Assembly (NCBI GenBank): GCA_002450895.1
Contig: DKAR01000109.1
Location: 4,106 to 36,892, forward strand
From: Proteobacteria bacterium UBA6921
GTDB lineage: Bacteria > Pseudomonadota > Gammaproteobacteria > SG8-11
Reading direction: 5' to 3'
Length of the DNA stretch: 32,787 nucleotides
Shown: one piece after another, positions 15,413 through 23,106 of the stretch
How positions within the stretch are numbered: position 1 is the first letter of the stretch
Layout: each line of letters starts with the position of its first letter
Position numbers and translations under genes: made by a program
The notes under the pieces: generated by a model
What the model saw: only the letters and a program-made list of their open reading frames with translations
What the model was told of the DNA's origin: nothing
Databases searched by the model: none

Positions 15413-18310
15413 ATGAGCGATAAGCGAATCATGATCAGTCGTGGATTCAGTCACGTTACCCGCCTTGCAGTGCTCATTCTGGCCGTTGCCGCGTTGTCAT
15501 GTACGACAACGAGTAAAAAAGAAACCAAGACACTGAAGTCACTGGAAGACAAGGCCAATTCCATCGTCATTGAAAAGGACGGTGAAATCGAAAACGCCCG
15601 CGAGAAGGCGATGGGTATCTATAAAGAATTCGAAAAGACCGACAGCAACAAGTCGCTGCGATTCGAGGCGAAACGGCGGCTGGCGGACCTTGAGCTGGAA
15701 CAGAGCGACGAAGTTCCCGAGAACGCTCCGCCACAGAAGGGCAAGGCCGCCGATGCGCGCGAAGAAAAGAGCCGCAACGCGATTCGGATCTACGAAGACT
15801 TGCTAGCCAATTCCAAGGATGCGCAAGGGACCGACAAGATCATGTACCAGCTCGCAAAGGCCTACGAGAACGTCGGCGAGCCCAAAAAAGCGGTGGCAGT
15901 TCTGGATGATATTGCGCGAAAGTACCCGGACGTTCCCTACGCAGGTGAGCTGCATTTCCGACGCGCCGAGCTCCATTTTCTACTCAGGAATTTCAAAGCG
16001 GCTGAAGTTGCGTACATCAAGGTTCTGGAGTTAGGGGAGTTTTCATTGTTTTATGAAAAAGCCCTGTACAAGAGCGGCTGGACGCAGTTCAAACTCGAGA
16101 AATACGAACCCTCACTCAATGCCTTTTTCCATTTGCTCGATCGCAAGCTGGTCGATGTCAATGAGACTACGGAAAGCGCCAAGTATTTTGGCGAGCAAAC
16201 CAAGGCGCAAGACAAGGCGCTGTCCGCGGACATCAATCGTGGCGATAAAGAGCTGGTGTCCGACACGCTGCGCGTCATCAATCTCAATCTGACCTACCTT
16301 GAGAGCGCAAAAACGATTAGAGATTACTTCGATAAACACGGCCACCGCGTTTACGAACATCTCCTTTATGAGCAACTGGGCGATTTCCTGCAAAGGCAGG
16401 AGCGGGTCAAGGACGCGGCAGACACCTATTTGAGTTTCGCCAAAGATTACCCCGAACACCCTCGTGCACCGTTCTTCTATTTGAAGGTCATGGAGGCCTA
16501 CCAGCGCGGGGGGTTTGCAGGCCCTCTGTTTGACGCCAAACGCACGTTTGTCGAGGCGTATGGTGTCAACGGGATGTATTTCAAAAAGTACGACGAAGCA
16601 ACGCAGCAAAAGATCGTTCCGTACATCAAGGCAAGTACGGAAGAGATTGCCCGGCACTACCATTCGCTCGCGCAAAAATCGAAAAAGCCCGCAGATTACC
16701 AACGTGCGGTCGAGTGGTATCGCGCGTATTTGAAGTCATTCCCGCGGGACGACAAGTCCCCGCAATTGAACTTCCAACTGGCCGAGGCGCTTTTCGAAAG
16801 CAAGCGCTTTGACGAAGCCATTAAGGAGTATGAAACGACGGCGTATCAATACAAGAATTTCAGCCGTGGCGCTGAAGCGGCGTACGCGGCATTGCTTGCC
16901 TACGGTGAACGCGAGAAAGAACTTCAGGGCAAAGAAAAAGAAGACATTCGGCGATTGGCGATCGGAAGTGCGGTTCGATTTGGCCAGGTGTATCCCGGCG
17001 ATTCACGTGTTTCGTCAGTGTTGATGAAGATTACCGAAGATTTGTTTGCGGTGAAGAAATACGATCAGGCGATCGAGGTCGCCAAACAGGTCTTGGAAAT
17101 CAAGCCGCAAGTCCCCGCTGAGCAGCGGCTATCAGCGTGGACAATCATTGCTCACTCGTCTCTCGAGCTGGCGAACTATGCTCAGGCAGAGGCTTCTTAT
17201 AAGGTCGCGCTAAGCATGATTCCGCAACAATCGCCGACCCGCGGCGAATTGGTGAACGGCTTGGCCGCGGCCGTCTATAAACAAGGCGAACAACTTCGAA
17301 AGTCGGGCGACGTCAACGCGGCGATTCAGCAATTTGCCCGCGTGAAAGAAGTTGCTCCGGATTCAGCGATTACGACAACGGCGTCCTACGATATTGCTAC
17401 AAGCTACTTGAATGCGAAGAACTGGGCTGCGGCCGCTGCAGAGTTTGAGTCATTCAGATCACGAAATCCGAACCATGAACTTGTTCCCGACGCGACTCAA
17501 AACATCGTTGTTTCCTACATGGAACTTCAGAAGTTTGACAAGGCGGCGGACGAGCTCAATCGCCTCATCGAAATGAAAAAGGATGAGGATTTCAAGCGCA
17601 AGGGCTTGCTCCAGATGGCTGGACTTTATGAAAAATCCGGCAAACCCGATAAGGTGATCGTCACCTACAAACGTTATGTATCTCTGTATCCCGATCCGGT
17701 TGAACAGGCGATGGACATCCGGCAGAAGCTTGTTGAGTATTACGGATCGAAAGGGCAAGAGGACGACCAAACCTACTGGATGCGCGAACTCGTCAAAGCC
17801 GACCGATCGGCCGGCGATCAGCGCACGGACCGTACCAAATACCTTGCTGCCAAATCCTCCTATGAACTCGCCAGACCTTCATTTGAAAATTATCGCGAAG
17901 TCCGCCTCGTTGAGCCTTTGAAAGTAAATTTGAAAAAGAAGAAAGAAAAAATGCAGACAGCGCTCAATGCCTACAAGCAGGCGGCAGACTATGGGGTAGC
18001 GGAAATAACGACGGCGGCAACATTTCAGATCGGTGAAATCTACCGTGATCTGGGCAAACAATTGATCGATTCACAGCGACCCGCGGGTTTGTCCCCGGAA
18101 GAACTGGAACAGTATGATATGTTGCTTGAAGAACAGGCATTCCCTTTTGAGGAAAAGGCCATCGAAATTCACGAAGCCAATGCGAAACGGGTATCGGATG
18201 GAATCTACGACCAATGGGTGCGAAACAGCTTCGATATCCTGTCAAAGCTGTTGCCTATCCGATACGCAAAGAACGAGCGTGCAGAAACAGTGGTCAATGC
18301 GGTTCCTTAG
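15413..18310 (+). CDS. Large TPR outer-membrane lipoprotein of an Agl/Ton-like motor operon
   Basis: This 965-residue protein begins with a lipoprotein signal, a hydrophobic run ending AALSC at about Cys27, and then is almost entirely helical TPR-type repeats. Clear repeats include YQLAKAYENVGEPKKAVAVL and FQLAEALFESKRFDEAIKEY. ATG 15413 was chosen; another in-frame ATG at 15431 also leaves a usable signal. An earlier TTG lies in the inverted repeat and is unlikely. Large TPR proteins of this kind occur in operons with ExbB/ExbD/TonB-like proteins, and in the myxobacterial Agl/Glt gliding machinery. It is probably a scaffold on the periplasmic face of the outer membrane. It overlaps the next gene by 14 bases. 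Confidence 0.82.
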   Translation: MSDKRIMISRGFSHVTRLAVLILAVAALSCTTTSKKETKTLKSLEDKANSIVIEKDGEIENAREKAMGIYKEFEKTDSNKSLRFEAKRRLADLELEQSDEVPENAPPQKGKAADAREEKSRNAIRIYEDLLANSKDAQGTDKIMYQLAKAYENVGEPKKAVAVLDDIARKYPDVPYAGELHFRRAELHFLLRNFKAAEVAYIKVLELGEFSLFYEKALYKSGWTQFKLEKYEPSLNAFFHLLDRKLVDVNETTESAKYFGEQTKAQDKALSADINRGDKELVSDTLRVINLNLTYLESAKTIRDYFDKHGHRVYEHLLYEQLGDFLQRQERVKDAADTYLSFAKDYPEHPRAPFFYLKVMEAYQRGGFAGPLFDAKRTFVEAYGVNGMYFKKYDEATQQKIVPYIKASTEEIARHYHSLAQKSKKPADYQRAVEWYRAYLKSFPRDDKSPQLNFQLAEALFESKRFDEAIKEYETTAYQYKNFSRGAEAAYAALLAYGEREKELQGKEKEDIRRLAIGSAVRFGQVYPGDSRVSSVLMKITEDLFAVKKYDQAIEVAKQVLEIKPQVPAEQRLSAWTIIAHSSLELANYAQAEASYKVALSMIPQQSPTRGELVNGLAAAVYKQGEQLRKSGDVNAAIQQFARVKEVAPDSAITTTASYDIATSYLNAKNWAAAAAEFESFRSRNPNHELVPDATQNIVVSYMELQKFDKAADELNRLIEMKKDEDFKRKGLLQMAGLYEKSGKPDKVIVTYKRYVSLYPDPVEQAMDIRQKLVEYYGSKGQEDDQTYWMRELVKADRSAGDQRTDRTKYLAAKSSYELARPSFENYREVRLVEPLKVNLKKKKEKMQTALNAYKQAADYGVAEITTAATFQIGEIYRDLGKQLIDSQRPAGLSPEELEQYDMLLEEQAFPFEEKAIEIHEANAKRVSDGIYDQWVRNSFDILSKLLPIRYAKNERAETVVNAVP

Positions 18311-18986
18311 TCGGTGTGCAATTATTGGGTTGACGACGTCGGCGTTGGTACTCGCCGGTTGTGGTACGACGTCGTCAAAATCTGATAAATCGGAAAAGCG
18401 CAGCAGCCGCCGCCAATCCAGCTCTGCGCAGGTTGCTCAGCCGGCTGAAGCGCCGCCCACAGTTTCGTCACGCGTTGTAGAAGGATCAGCACCGCGGCCG
18501 GCGCTCGATCCGCAAACAGAAACGCTGTACAAGCAGGCGTTGATTGCGATGAAGGGTGATCAATCGGCGTCTGCGGAGCCAATGTTGCTCAGGGTGCTTC
18601 AGGCGCAACCCCAGTTCTCTGAAGCGCGAACCAACCTGGGCATTTTGCAGTTTAAGGCAGGCCGCTATGCGCAGGCCGAGGAAGCATTCAAGCGCGCGAT
18701 TGAGGATGATCCGAAAAACGCAGTGGCGCAGAATTACCTCGGCATTTTGTATCGTGTCAAAGGTCAGTTCCAGGATGCGAAGAAAGCATACGAGAGCGCC
18801 ATCATGGCGGATCCCCAATACGCGCTTGCCTATCTCAATCTCGGAATCCTGGCGGATTTGTACTTGCGCGATTTCAATCGCGCATTGGCGTACTACCAGA
18901 AATATCTGCAAATCGTGGGCACCGAAGATAAGCAGGTGACAAATTGGGTAACCGATCTGAAAAGACGTATGGAGTCCGGAAAATGA
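18297..18986 (+). CDS. Small TPR lipoprotein
   Basis: This 229-residue protein has a lipoprotein signal (MRFLSRCAIIGL, then LVLAGC), with the lipid-bearing Cys near residue 22. A Ser/Arg/Gln-rich linker follows to about residue 70, then about three TPR units (LGILQFKAGRYAQAEEAFKR and LGILYRVKGQFQDAKKAY are typical). ATG 18297 overlaps the end of the preceding TPR gene by 14 bases and is the first start that gives a signal peptide. The stop overlaps the next start (ATGA). It resembles the PilF/AglT-type class of small outer-membrane TPR lipoproteins, but no specific partner can be named. Confidence 0.83.
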   Translation: MRFLSRCAIIGLTTSALVLAGCGTTSSKSDKSEKRSSRRQSSSAQVAQPAEAPPTVSSRVVEGSAPRPALDPQTETLYKQALIAMKGDQSASAEPMLLRVLQAQPQFSEARTNLGILQFKAGRYAQAEEAFKRAIEDDPKNAVAQNYLGILYRVKGQFQDAKKAYESAIMADPQYALAYLNLGILADLYLRDFNRALAYYQKYLQIVGTEDKQVTNWVTDLKRRMESGK

Positions 18987-19324
18987 GCCGATATAGCACA
19001 GAGCTTCGATTCAATTTCAGTGTGGCGATGGCGCTGGTACTCGGGACGATGAGTTCAGTGTGGGCTGCGGATGCCGTGGATATGGAAGGTACGACGATTC
19101 GTGGAGCGACTGAATTGCCCAAGGTGTTGTACATCGTGCCCTGGAAGAAGGCCGATCTGGGCGACATCTCGATACAGCCAGGAGATGATATTTTTAATGA
19201 AGAGTTAGTGCCGCTGGATCGGGATATTTTCCGCCGTCAGGTGCTTTTCTATGACCAACTTCAGAGCGGGGCTGCTGCAGCACCAACACAAGCACCGCCG
19301 ACAAGCTCGCGCCGGCGCCGGTGA
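18983..19324 (+). CDS. Small secreted protein of unknown function in the motor operon
   Basis: This 113-residue protein has a cleavable signal peptide (cleavage after VWA near residue 29). The mature region is short, with the stretches LPKVLYIVPWKKADLGD and PLDRDIFRRQVLFYDQL, and the tail is rich in Ala, Pro and Arg. I recognise this as a conserved hypothetical that accompanies this ExbB/ExbD operon type, but know of no assigned function. The ATGA overlap with the preceding gene and the GGAG ribosome site support the start. It probably acts in the periplasm with the TPR lipoproteins. Confidence 0.75.
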   Translation: MSRYSTELRFNFSVAMALVLGTMSSVWAADAVDMEGTTIRGATELPKVLYIVPWKKADLGDISIQPGDDIFNEELVPLDRDIFRRQVLFYDQLQSGAAAAPTQAPPTSSRRRR

Positions 19325-19368
19325 TTTCGGATTAATAGATCAAGTTTGGGTTCATTGAGGAGAAAGGT

Positions 19369-20013
19369 ATGGATTTGATGACGATCGTCAAATTTTTCCA
19401 AGAGGGTGGTGCGTTCATGTGGCCCATTCTCCTGGTCATGGCTGTGGGACTGGCAATTGCCATCGAGCGGTACATATACCTGACGGCGGCGCGCTCGAAC
19501 AATACCAAAATGTGGGATCAGCTGATGCCGCTGGTGAAGAACGGCGATTACCAGCAGGCCGTCAATATTACGCAGCGTACAAAAGCGGACATCGCTCGAA
19601 TCCTTGCCTATGGTCTTTCACGCCTGAAAGGCGCGCGTCGTCGTGAAGATATTGAAACCGCGATGGAAGAAGGCCTGATGGAAATTGTGCCTCGCCTCGA
19701 AAAGCGAACTCACTACATTGCAACGTTCGCGAACATTGCCACCTTGCTCGGACTGCTCGGAACCGTTATCGGCCTTATCCAGGCATTTACCGCCGTTGCG
19801 AACGCCAATCCGGCGGAAAAGGCCGACTTGCTCTCCGGCAGTATTTCGGTCGCGATGAATACGACGGCGTTCGGGTTGATCGTGGCAATTCCCTTGCTGC
19901 TTGTTTACGCCGTTCTGCAAACGAAAACCACGGAGTTGGTTGATAGTCTCGAAATGGCGTCCGTCAAATTCATCAACATGATCATGGAACGCGCAGCTCC
20001 CGGTGGCCACTAA
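19369..20013 (+). CDS. MotA/TolQ/ExbB-family proton channel subunit
   Basis: This 214-residue protein has an N-terminal helix (about 15-38), a cytoplasmic loop, and two helices near 117-143 and 158-185. The conserved core GLLGTVIGL and MNTTAFGLIVAIP are present. T132 and T165/T166 correspond to the pore-lining threonines of ExbB/TolQ. It should form the pentameric stator around an ExbD dimer in the inner membrane. A strong GAGGAGAAAGG ribosome site precedes ATG 19369. The gene abuts the first exbD-like gene directly. Confidence 0.93.
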   Translation: MDLMTIVKFFQEGGAFMWPILLVMAVGLAIAIERYIYLTAARSNNTKMWDQLMPLVKNGDYQQAVNITQRTKADIARILAYGLSRLKGARRREDIETAMEEGLMEIVPRLEKRTHYIATFANIATLLGLLGTVIGLIQAFTAVANANPAEKADLLSGSISVAMNTTAFGLIVAIPLLLVYAVLQTKTTELVDSLEMASVKFINMIMERAAPGGH

Positions 20014-20523
20014 ATGAGCGGACGCCTGCGCCGTCGGGTCAAGAAAGAGCCCGACGAACTCAACATCACAGCCTTCCTCAACCTGATGGTGATTCTGGTG
20101 CCATTCTTGTTGATTACGGCCGTGTTTTCCCGCATGGCGGTGCTCGAACTCAACATTCCACCGGCGTCTTTGCTGGATCAGCCGGAAGACCTGAAAAAGG
20201 ACCTTCAGCTTGTGGTTACGATCCGGCGCAACGCGCTGGAAGTCGGCGACAGCGTGGGTGGGCTAATCAAGAAAATTAACGCGTCCGCGACCGGGCATGA
20301 TTTGAAGGGACTCTCGCAATTGCTTGTGCAGGTCAAAACGCGTTTCCCGGACAAGAAGAACTGCGCAATCTTGGCGGAACCCGACGTTTCGTACGAGACG
20401 CTTGTACAGGTCATGGACGCGGTTCGCGTGGTTGAGCAACTGCAGGGAACCGCGGTAGTGAAAGCGGAGCTTTTCCCAGACATCTCCATCGGTGATGCGC
20501 CGCGCGAAGGAGAGCAGAACTAA
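20014..20523 (+). CDS. ExbD/TolR-family protein 1, with Asn at the proton-carrying position
   Basis: This 169-residue protein has a short basic cytoplasmic tail, one transmembrane helix (about 20-40) and a periplasmic domain. ELNITAFLNLMVILVPFLL aligns with the ExbD segment INVTPFIDVMLVLLIIF. N23 (codon AAC at 20080-20082) stands where ExbD and TolR have the essential membrane Asp. It therefore cannot carry protons in the usual way by itself. It begins directly after the exbB-like stop codon and is followed two bases later by a second ExbD that keeps the Asp, suggesting an ExbD heterodimer. Confidence 0.9.
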   Translation: MSGRLRRRVKKEPDELNITAFLNLMVILVPFLLITAVFSRMAVLELNIPPASLLDQPEDLKKDLQLVVTIRRNALEVGDSVGGLIKKINASATGHDLKGLSQLLVQVKTRFPDKKNCAILAEPDVSYETLVQVMDAVRVVEQLQGTAVVKAELFPDISIGDAPREGEQN

Positions 20524-20525
20524 CC

Positions 20526-21044
20526 ATGAAGATGTCACGTCGCGCCAAGCGCATGGAGCGCCATCACAAACGATTCAAGCGCACGACGGCACTTAACATG
20601 GTGTCGTTGATGGATATCTTTACGATTCTCGTCTTCTTCCTGCTCATCAATTCGTCGTCAGGAGAAGTGCTCCCGAGCACGAAAACGGTAAAGTTGCCTG
20701 AGTCGTTGGCGGACAAGAAGCCGAAGGAAACCGTCACGATACTTGTAAATAGTGACAGCATCCTGGTTCAGGGAAGAAAAGTGGCCGACGTAGCGTCTAC
20801 GATCAAGACAACGACGCCGATGATTCCGGCATTGAAAGAAGAGCTGGATCTGCAGACCAAATCCATTGTTAAGCGCGTTGATCCGGCAAACCCGTTCAAC
20901 GGCGAAGTCACAATCATGGGCGACAAGGAGATCCCCTATCGATTGCTGAAAAAGATCATGTTGACGTGCACGATGGCGAACTATGGAAATATTTCGCTGG
21001 CCGTAATGCAAAAAGTTGACGCGAAGGCGAAAGGTAGTCAATGA
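20526..21044 (+). CDS. ExbD/TolR-family protein 2, with the conserved membrane Asp
   Basis: This 172-residue protein has a very basic N-terminal tail (residues 1-20), one transmembrane helix (about 25-43) and a periplasmic domain of about 125 residues. D30 in LMDIFTILVFFLL corresponds to the proton-relay Asp of ExbD/TolR. It is thus the expected active partner of the Asn-bearing paralogue just upstream. The gene ends in an ATGA overlap with the TonB-like gene. Confidence 0.92.
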   Translation: MKMSRRAKRMERHHKRFKRTTALNMVSLMDIFTILVFFLLINSSSGEVLPSTKTVKLPESLADKKPKETVTILVNSDSILVQGRKVADVASTIKTTTPMIPALKEELDLQTKSIVKRVDPANPFNGEVTIMGDKEIPYRLLKKIMLTCTMANYGNISLAVMQKVDAKAKGSQ

Positions 21045-22009
21045 CGTCGTACTACCACTCGAATGTGCTCCCGTGGACGCCGGTTCCTGAAGAGGACCGT
21101 CGATTTCGCAATATTGTTACGAGCGTTATCGCGGCTTCGCTGATAATCGCGTTCGTGATGTCTTTGGTGAATGTTCCGAAGCCGGACCGACTCGCCGTTC
21201 GCGAAGTTCCTCCCCAGCTCGCGAAACTGATTCTCGAGCGCGAGAAACCAAAACCGCCGCCGCCGAAAGTTGAAGAGAAAAAGGAAGAGAAGAAAGAGGA
21301 AAAGAAGGAAGAAAAGAAAAAAGAAGAAAAGAAGCCGGAGAAAAAGGAAGAAAAGAAACCGGAACCGGAGAAGCCGAAGGTTGATGTTGAGGCCGCTCGC
21401 AAGAAGGCCGCGAAGTCAGGGTTGCTTGCGCTCGCCGACGATCTGGCCGATCTGCGCGACACGCGTGTTCCGGATCTCAACAAGAATCTCGCGGTTACGA
21501 GTACGCCGAAAGCGCGTGCTCCCGCAACAAGCGAGCCGCAGCTGCTGACCTCGAATACGCGAGGCAGTGGTGGCGTCGATACAAGCGCATTGGCGCGCGC
21601 GTCGCGTCGTACGACGGGCGAGCTTCAAGGTCGGTCTGTCGATACGGTTGAAAGCCCTGTGGAGGCGCAGGCAAAAGTTGAGCGTGACTTGTCCAAGAGT
21701 CGCGGGTCTCGCACGTCGCCACGAACAGAAGCGGAAATCGCATTGGTATTTGAAAAGTACAAAAGCGTACTGACGCAAATGCATTCGCGCGCGCTGCGCA
21801 CGGATCCGAACGCGAAGGGCAAGGTCGTTTTCGAAATTACAATTACGCCCGCCGGTACGGTCACAGCATGCAAGGTCGCAAGCAGCGATTTTGACGCGCC
21901 AGATTTCCTGAGCAAAGTTGTCGCGCGAATCAAGACCTTCGATTTTGGCGAGAAAGACGTTGAGGAAGTGACAATTCGGTACCCGGTTGAGTTTGTGCCG
22001 CTGTCATAG
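21041..22009 (+). CDS. TonB-like protein with AgmX/PglI-type C-terminal domain
   Basis: This 322-residue protein has a short cytoplasmic tail, a transmembrane helix near 24-45, a long Pro/Lys/Glu-rich periplasmic spacer (about 67-115, many KEEKK units), a Ser/Thr/Arg-rich linker and a C-terminal domain from about 228. That domain, with KGKVVFEITITPAGTV and VARIKTFDF, fits the TonB-like domain labelled AgmX/PglI C-terminal. Family knowledge suggests it carries energy from the ExbB/ExbD motor across the periplasm. It is the last gene of the operon. No clear terminator follows in the 29 bases before the next convergent gene. Confidence 0.88.
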   Translation: MTSYYHSNVLPWTPVPEEDRRFRNIVTSVIAASLIIAFVMSLVNVPKPDRLAVREVPPQLAKLILEREKPKPPPPKVEEKKEEKKEEKKEEKKKEEKKPEKKEEKKPEPEKPKVDVEAARKKAAKSGLLALADDLADLRDTRVPDLNKNLAVTSTPKARAPATSEPQLLTSNTRGSGGVDTSALARASRRTTGELQGRSVDTVESPVEAQAKVERDLSKSRGSRTSPRTEAEIALVFEKYKSVLTQMHSRALRTDPNAKGKVVFEITITPAGTVTACKVASSDFDAPDFLSKVVARIKTFDFGEKDVEEVTIRYPVEFVPLS

Positions 22010-22038
22010 CGGGCGGTAGCCGAAGATTCAGACTGCCG

Positions 22039-22275
22039 TCAGGCAAATTCGTCGAGCAAGGTTCCAATCGTTTGATCCACGGCCTTCATGACCTTGGCTG
22101 AAAGTTGGACCTGAAGTCGATCCAACGTCAGGTTGACCAGGGGTTCAGCCAGATCTGCCGCAGACTCATTGGTAAACTGGGCGGCGCTCGCAATTTGCGC
22201 CGCGTCGCGATCAAGATTGCGCAGCCCCGTCTGGATCCCCTGCAGGGCACTTCCCAAGGCTGAAACACTGCTCAT
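22039..22275 (-). CDS. Small flagellar-rod-like protein
   Basis: This 78-residue protein starts at ATG 22275, which has an excellent GGAGG site five bases upstream; a GTG one codon earlier is less well placed. The N-terminus (SSVSALGSALQGIQTGLRNL) resembles the N-terminal heptad helix of flagellar axial proteins. The C-terminus (LQVQLSAKVMKAVDQTIGTL) resembles their C-terminal helix, so the protein looks like a rod or hook protein with the middle removed. Small proteins of this kind are known in flagellated Gammaproteobacteria without an assigned function. No other flagellar gene is in the window. Confidence 0.65.
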   Translation of the reverse strand: MSSVSALGSALQGIQTGLRNLDRDAAQIASAAQFTNESAADLAEPLVNLTLDRLQVQLSAKVMKAVDQTIGTLLDEFA

Positions 22276-22332
22276 CACAACCTCCGCACGCGCGGTGACC
22301 TACCTCTTCGTTCGTCCGCGGGTGGCGCAACT

Positions 22333-23106
22333 TTAGGCTGGAAAGAACAGGGTCCTGGAATTGCTCTGAACCCGTTGAATTGTATGGCGGTAGAGTTGAG
22401 AAAGATTCTCAGTCGTAACAACGTCCTGAAAGGGGCCAGAGATCGTCTTGCCGGAGCCAGATAACAGGATGGCATGGCTGCAGATGCGTCCGGCCAGGTT
22501 CACATCGTGAACAGCCATGATTGTCGCGGCATTCTTGCTGCTCGTGACTTGGGCGAGAATCTCAAGCATTCGAACTTGATGGTGTACGTCGAGATGATTT
22601 GACGGTTCGTCCAGCAAATACATAGAGGGCGCCTGAACCAGCAACGTGGCGATGCGGGCACGCCGTCGCTCTCCGCCGGACAGGGTCGTGAGTTGCCGAT
22701 CTTCAAGACCCGTGAGACCTAATATTTCAATTGCTTCCTGGGCGCGACTAAAATCCCCTCGGGATTCAAATTGCCAGGGGTGCATGTGCGGGTGCCGCCC
22801 CATCAGCGCAACTTCCCGAACCGTAACCGAATACACGTCATCGTAATCCTGCAGCAGCAGTCCCATGTGTTGCGCGCGCACACGGGGCGAGAGATTTGCA
22901 AGATCATAGCCGTTGATTTCGATGCTGCCTCCGGAGGGCCTGCGCAGACCGGCCAATGTGTGTAGCAGGGTCGTCTTGCCGGTTCCATTTCCTCCGAGGA
23001 CGCACCAAACATCGCCGGGAAAAACAGAAAAAGACAGCCGGTCGCAAACCTGCTTTCCACCAATGGAGACTGACAGGTCTCGAACATTCAGACGCGCGGT
23101 GGTCAT
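22333..23106 (-). CDS. ABC importer ATP-binding protein, FecE/BtuD type
   Basis: This 257-residue protein has Walker A GGNGTGKTT at 38-46, the signature LSGGERRRARIA, Walker B MYLLDEPSNHLD and the switch His in MAVHDVN. It belongs to the family serving iron-siderophore, haem and cobalamin importers. ATG 23106 overlaps the permease stop codon (ATGA), so the two are translationally coupled. The much longer open frame upstream lies inside the permease gene and is not coding. No periplasmic binding protein or TonB-dependent receptor is in the window, so the substrate stays open; cobalamin and ferric siderophore are the main candidates. Confidence 0.9.
   Translation of the reverse strand: MTTARLNVRDLSVSIGGKQVCDRLSFSVFPGDVWCVLGGNGTGKTTLLHTLAGLRRPSGGSIEINGYDLANLSPRVRAQHMGLLLQDYDDVYSVTVREVALMGRHPHMHPWQFESRGDFSRAQEAIEILGLTGLEDRQLTTLSGGERRRARIATLLVQAPSMYLLDEPSNHLDVHHQVRMLEILAQVTSSKNAATIMAVHDVNLAGRICSHAILLSGSGKTISGPFQDVVTTENLSQLYRHTIQRVQSNSRTLFFPA

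Noticed and set aside
21052..21483. A 143-codon reverse-strand frame rich in Ser/Phe repeats, opposite the TonB-like gene.
   Set aside because: It is the mirror of the Lys/Glu-rich tract of the real gene and arises from the purine skew. No ribosome site and no family pattern.
22010..22038. Possible terminator between the TonB-like gene and the convergent small gene.
   Set aside because: Only a 4-bp stem (TGCC/GGCA) without a following T-run was found.
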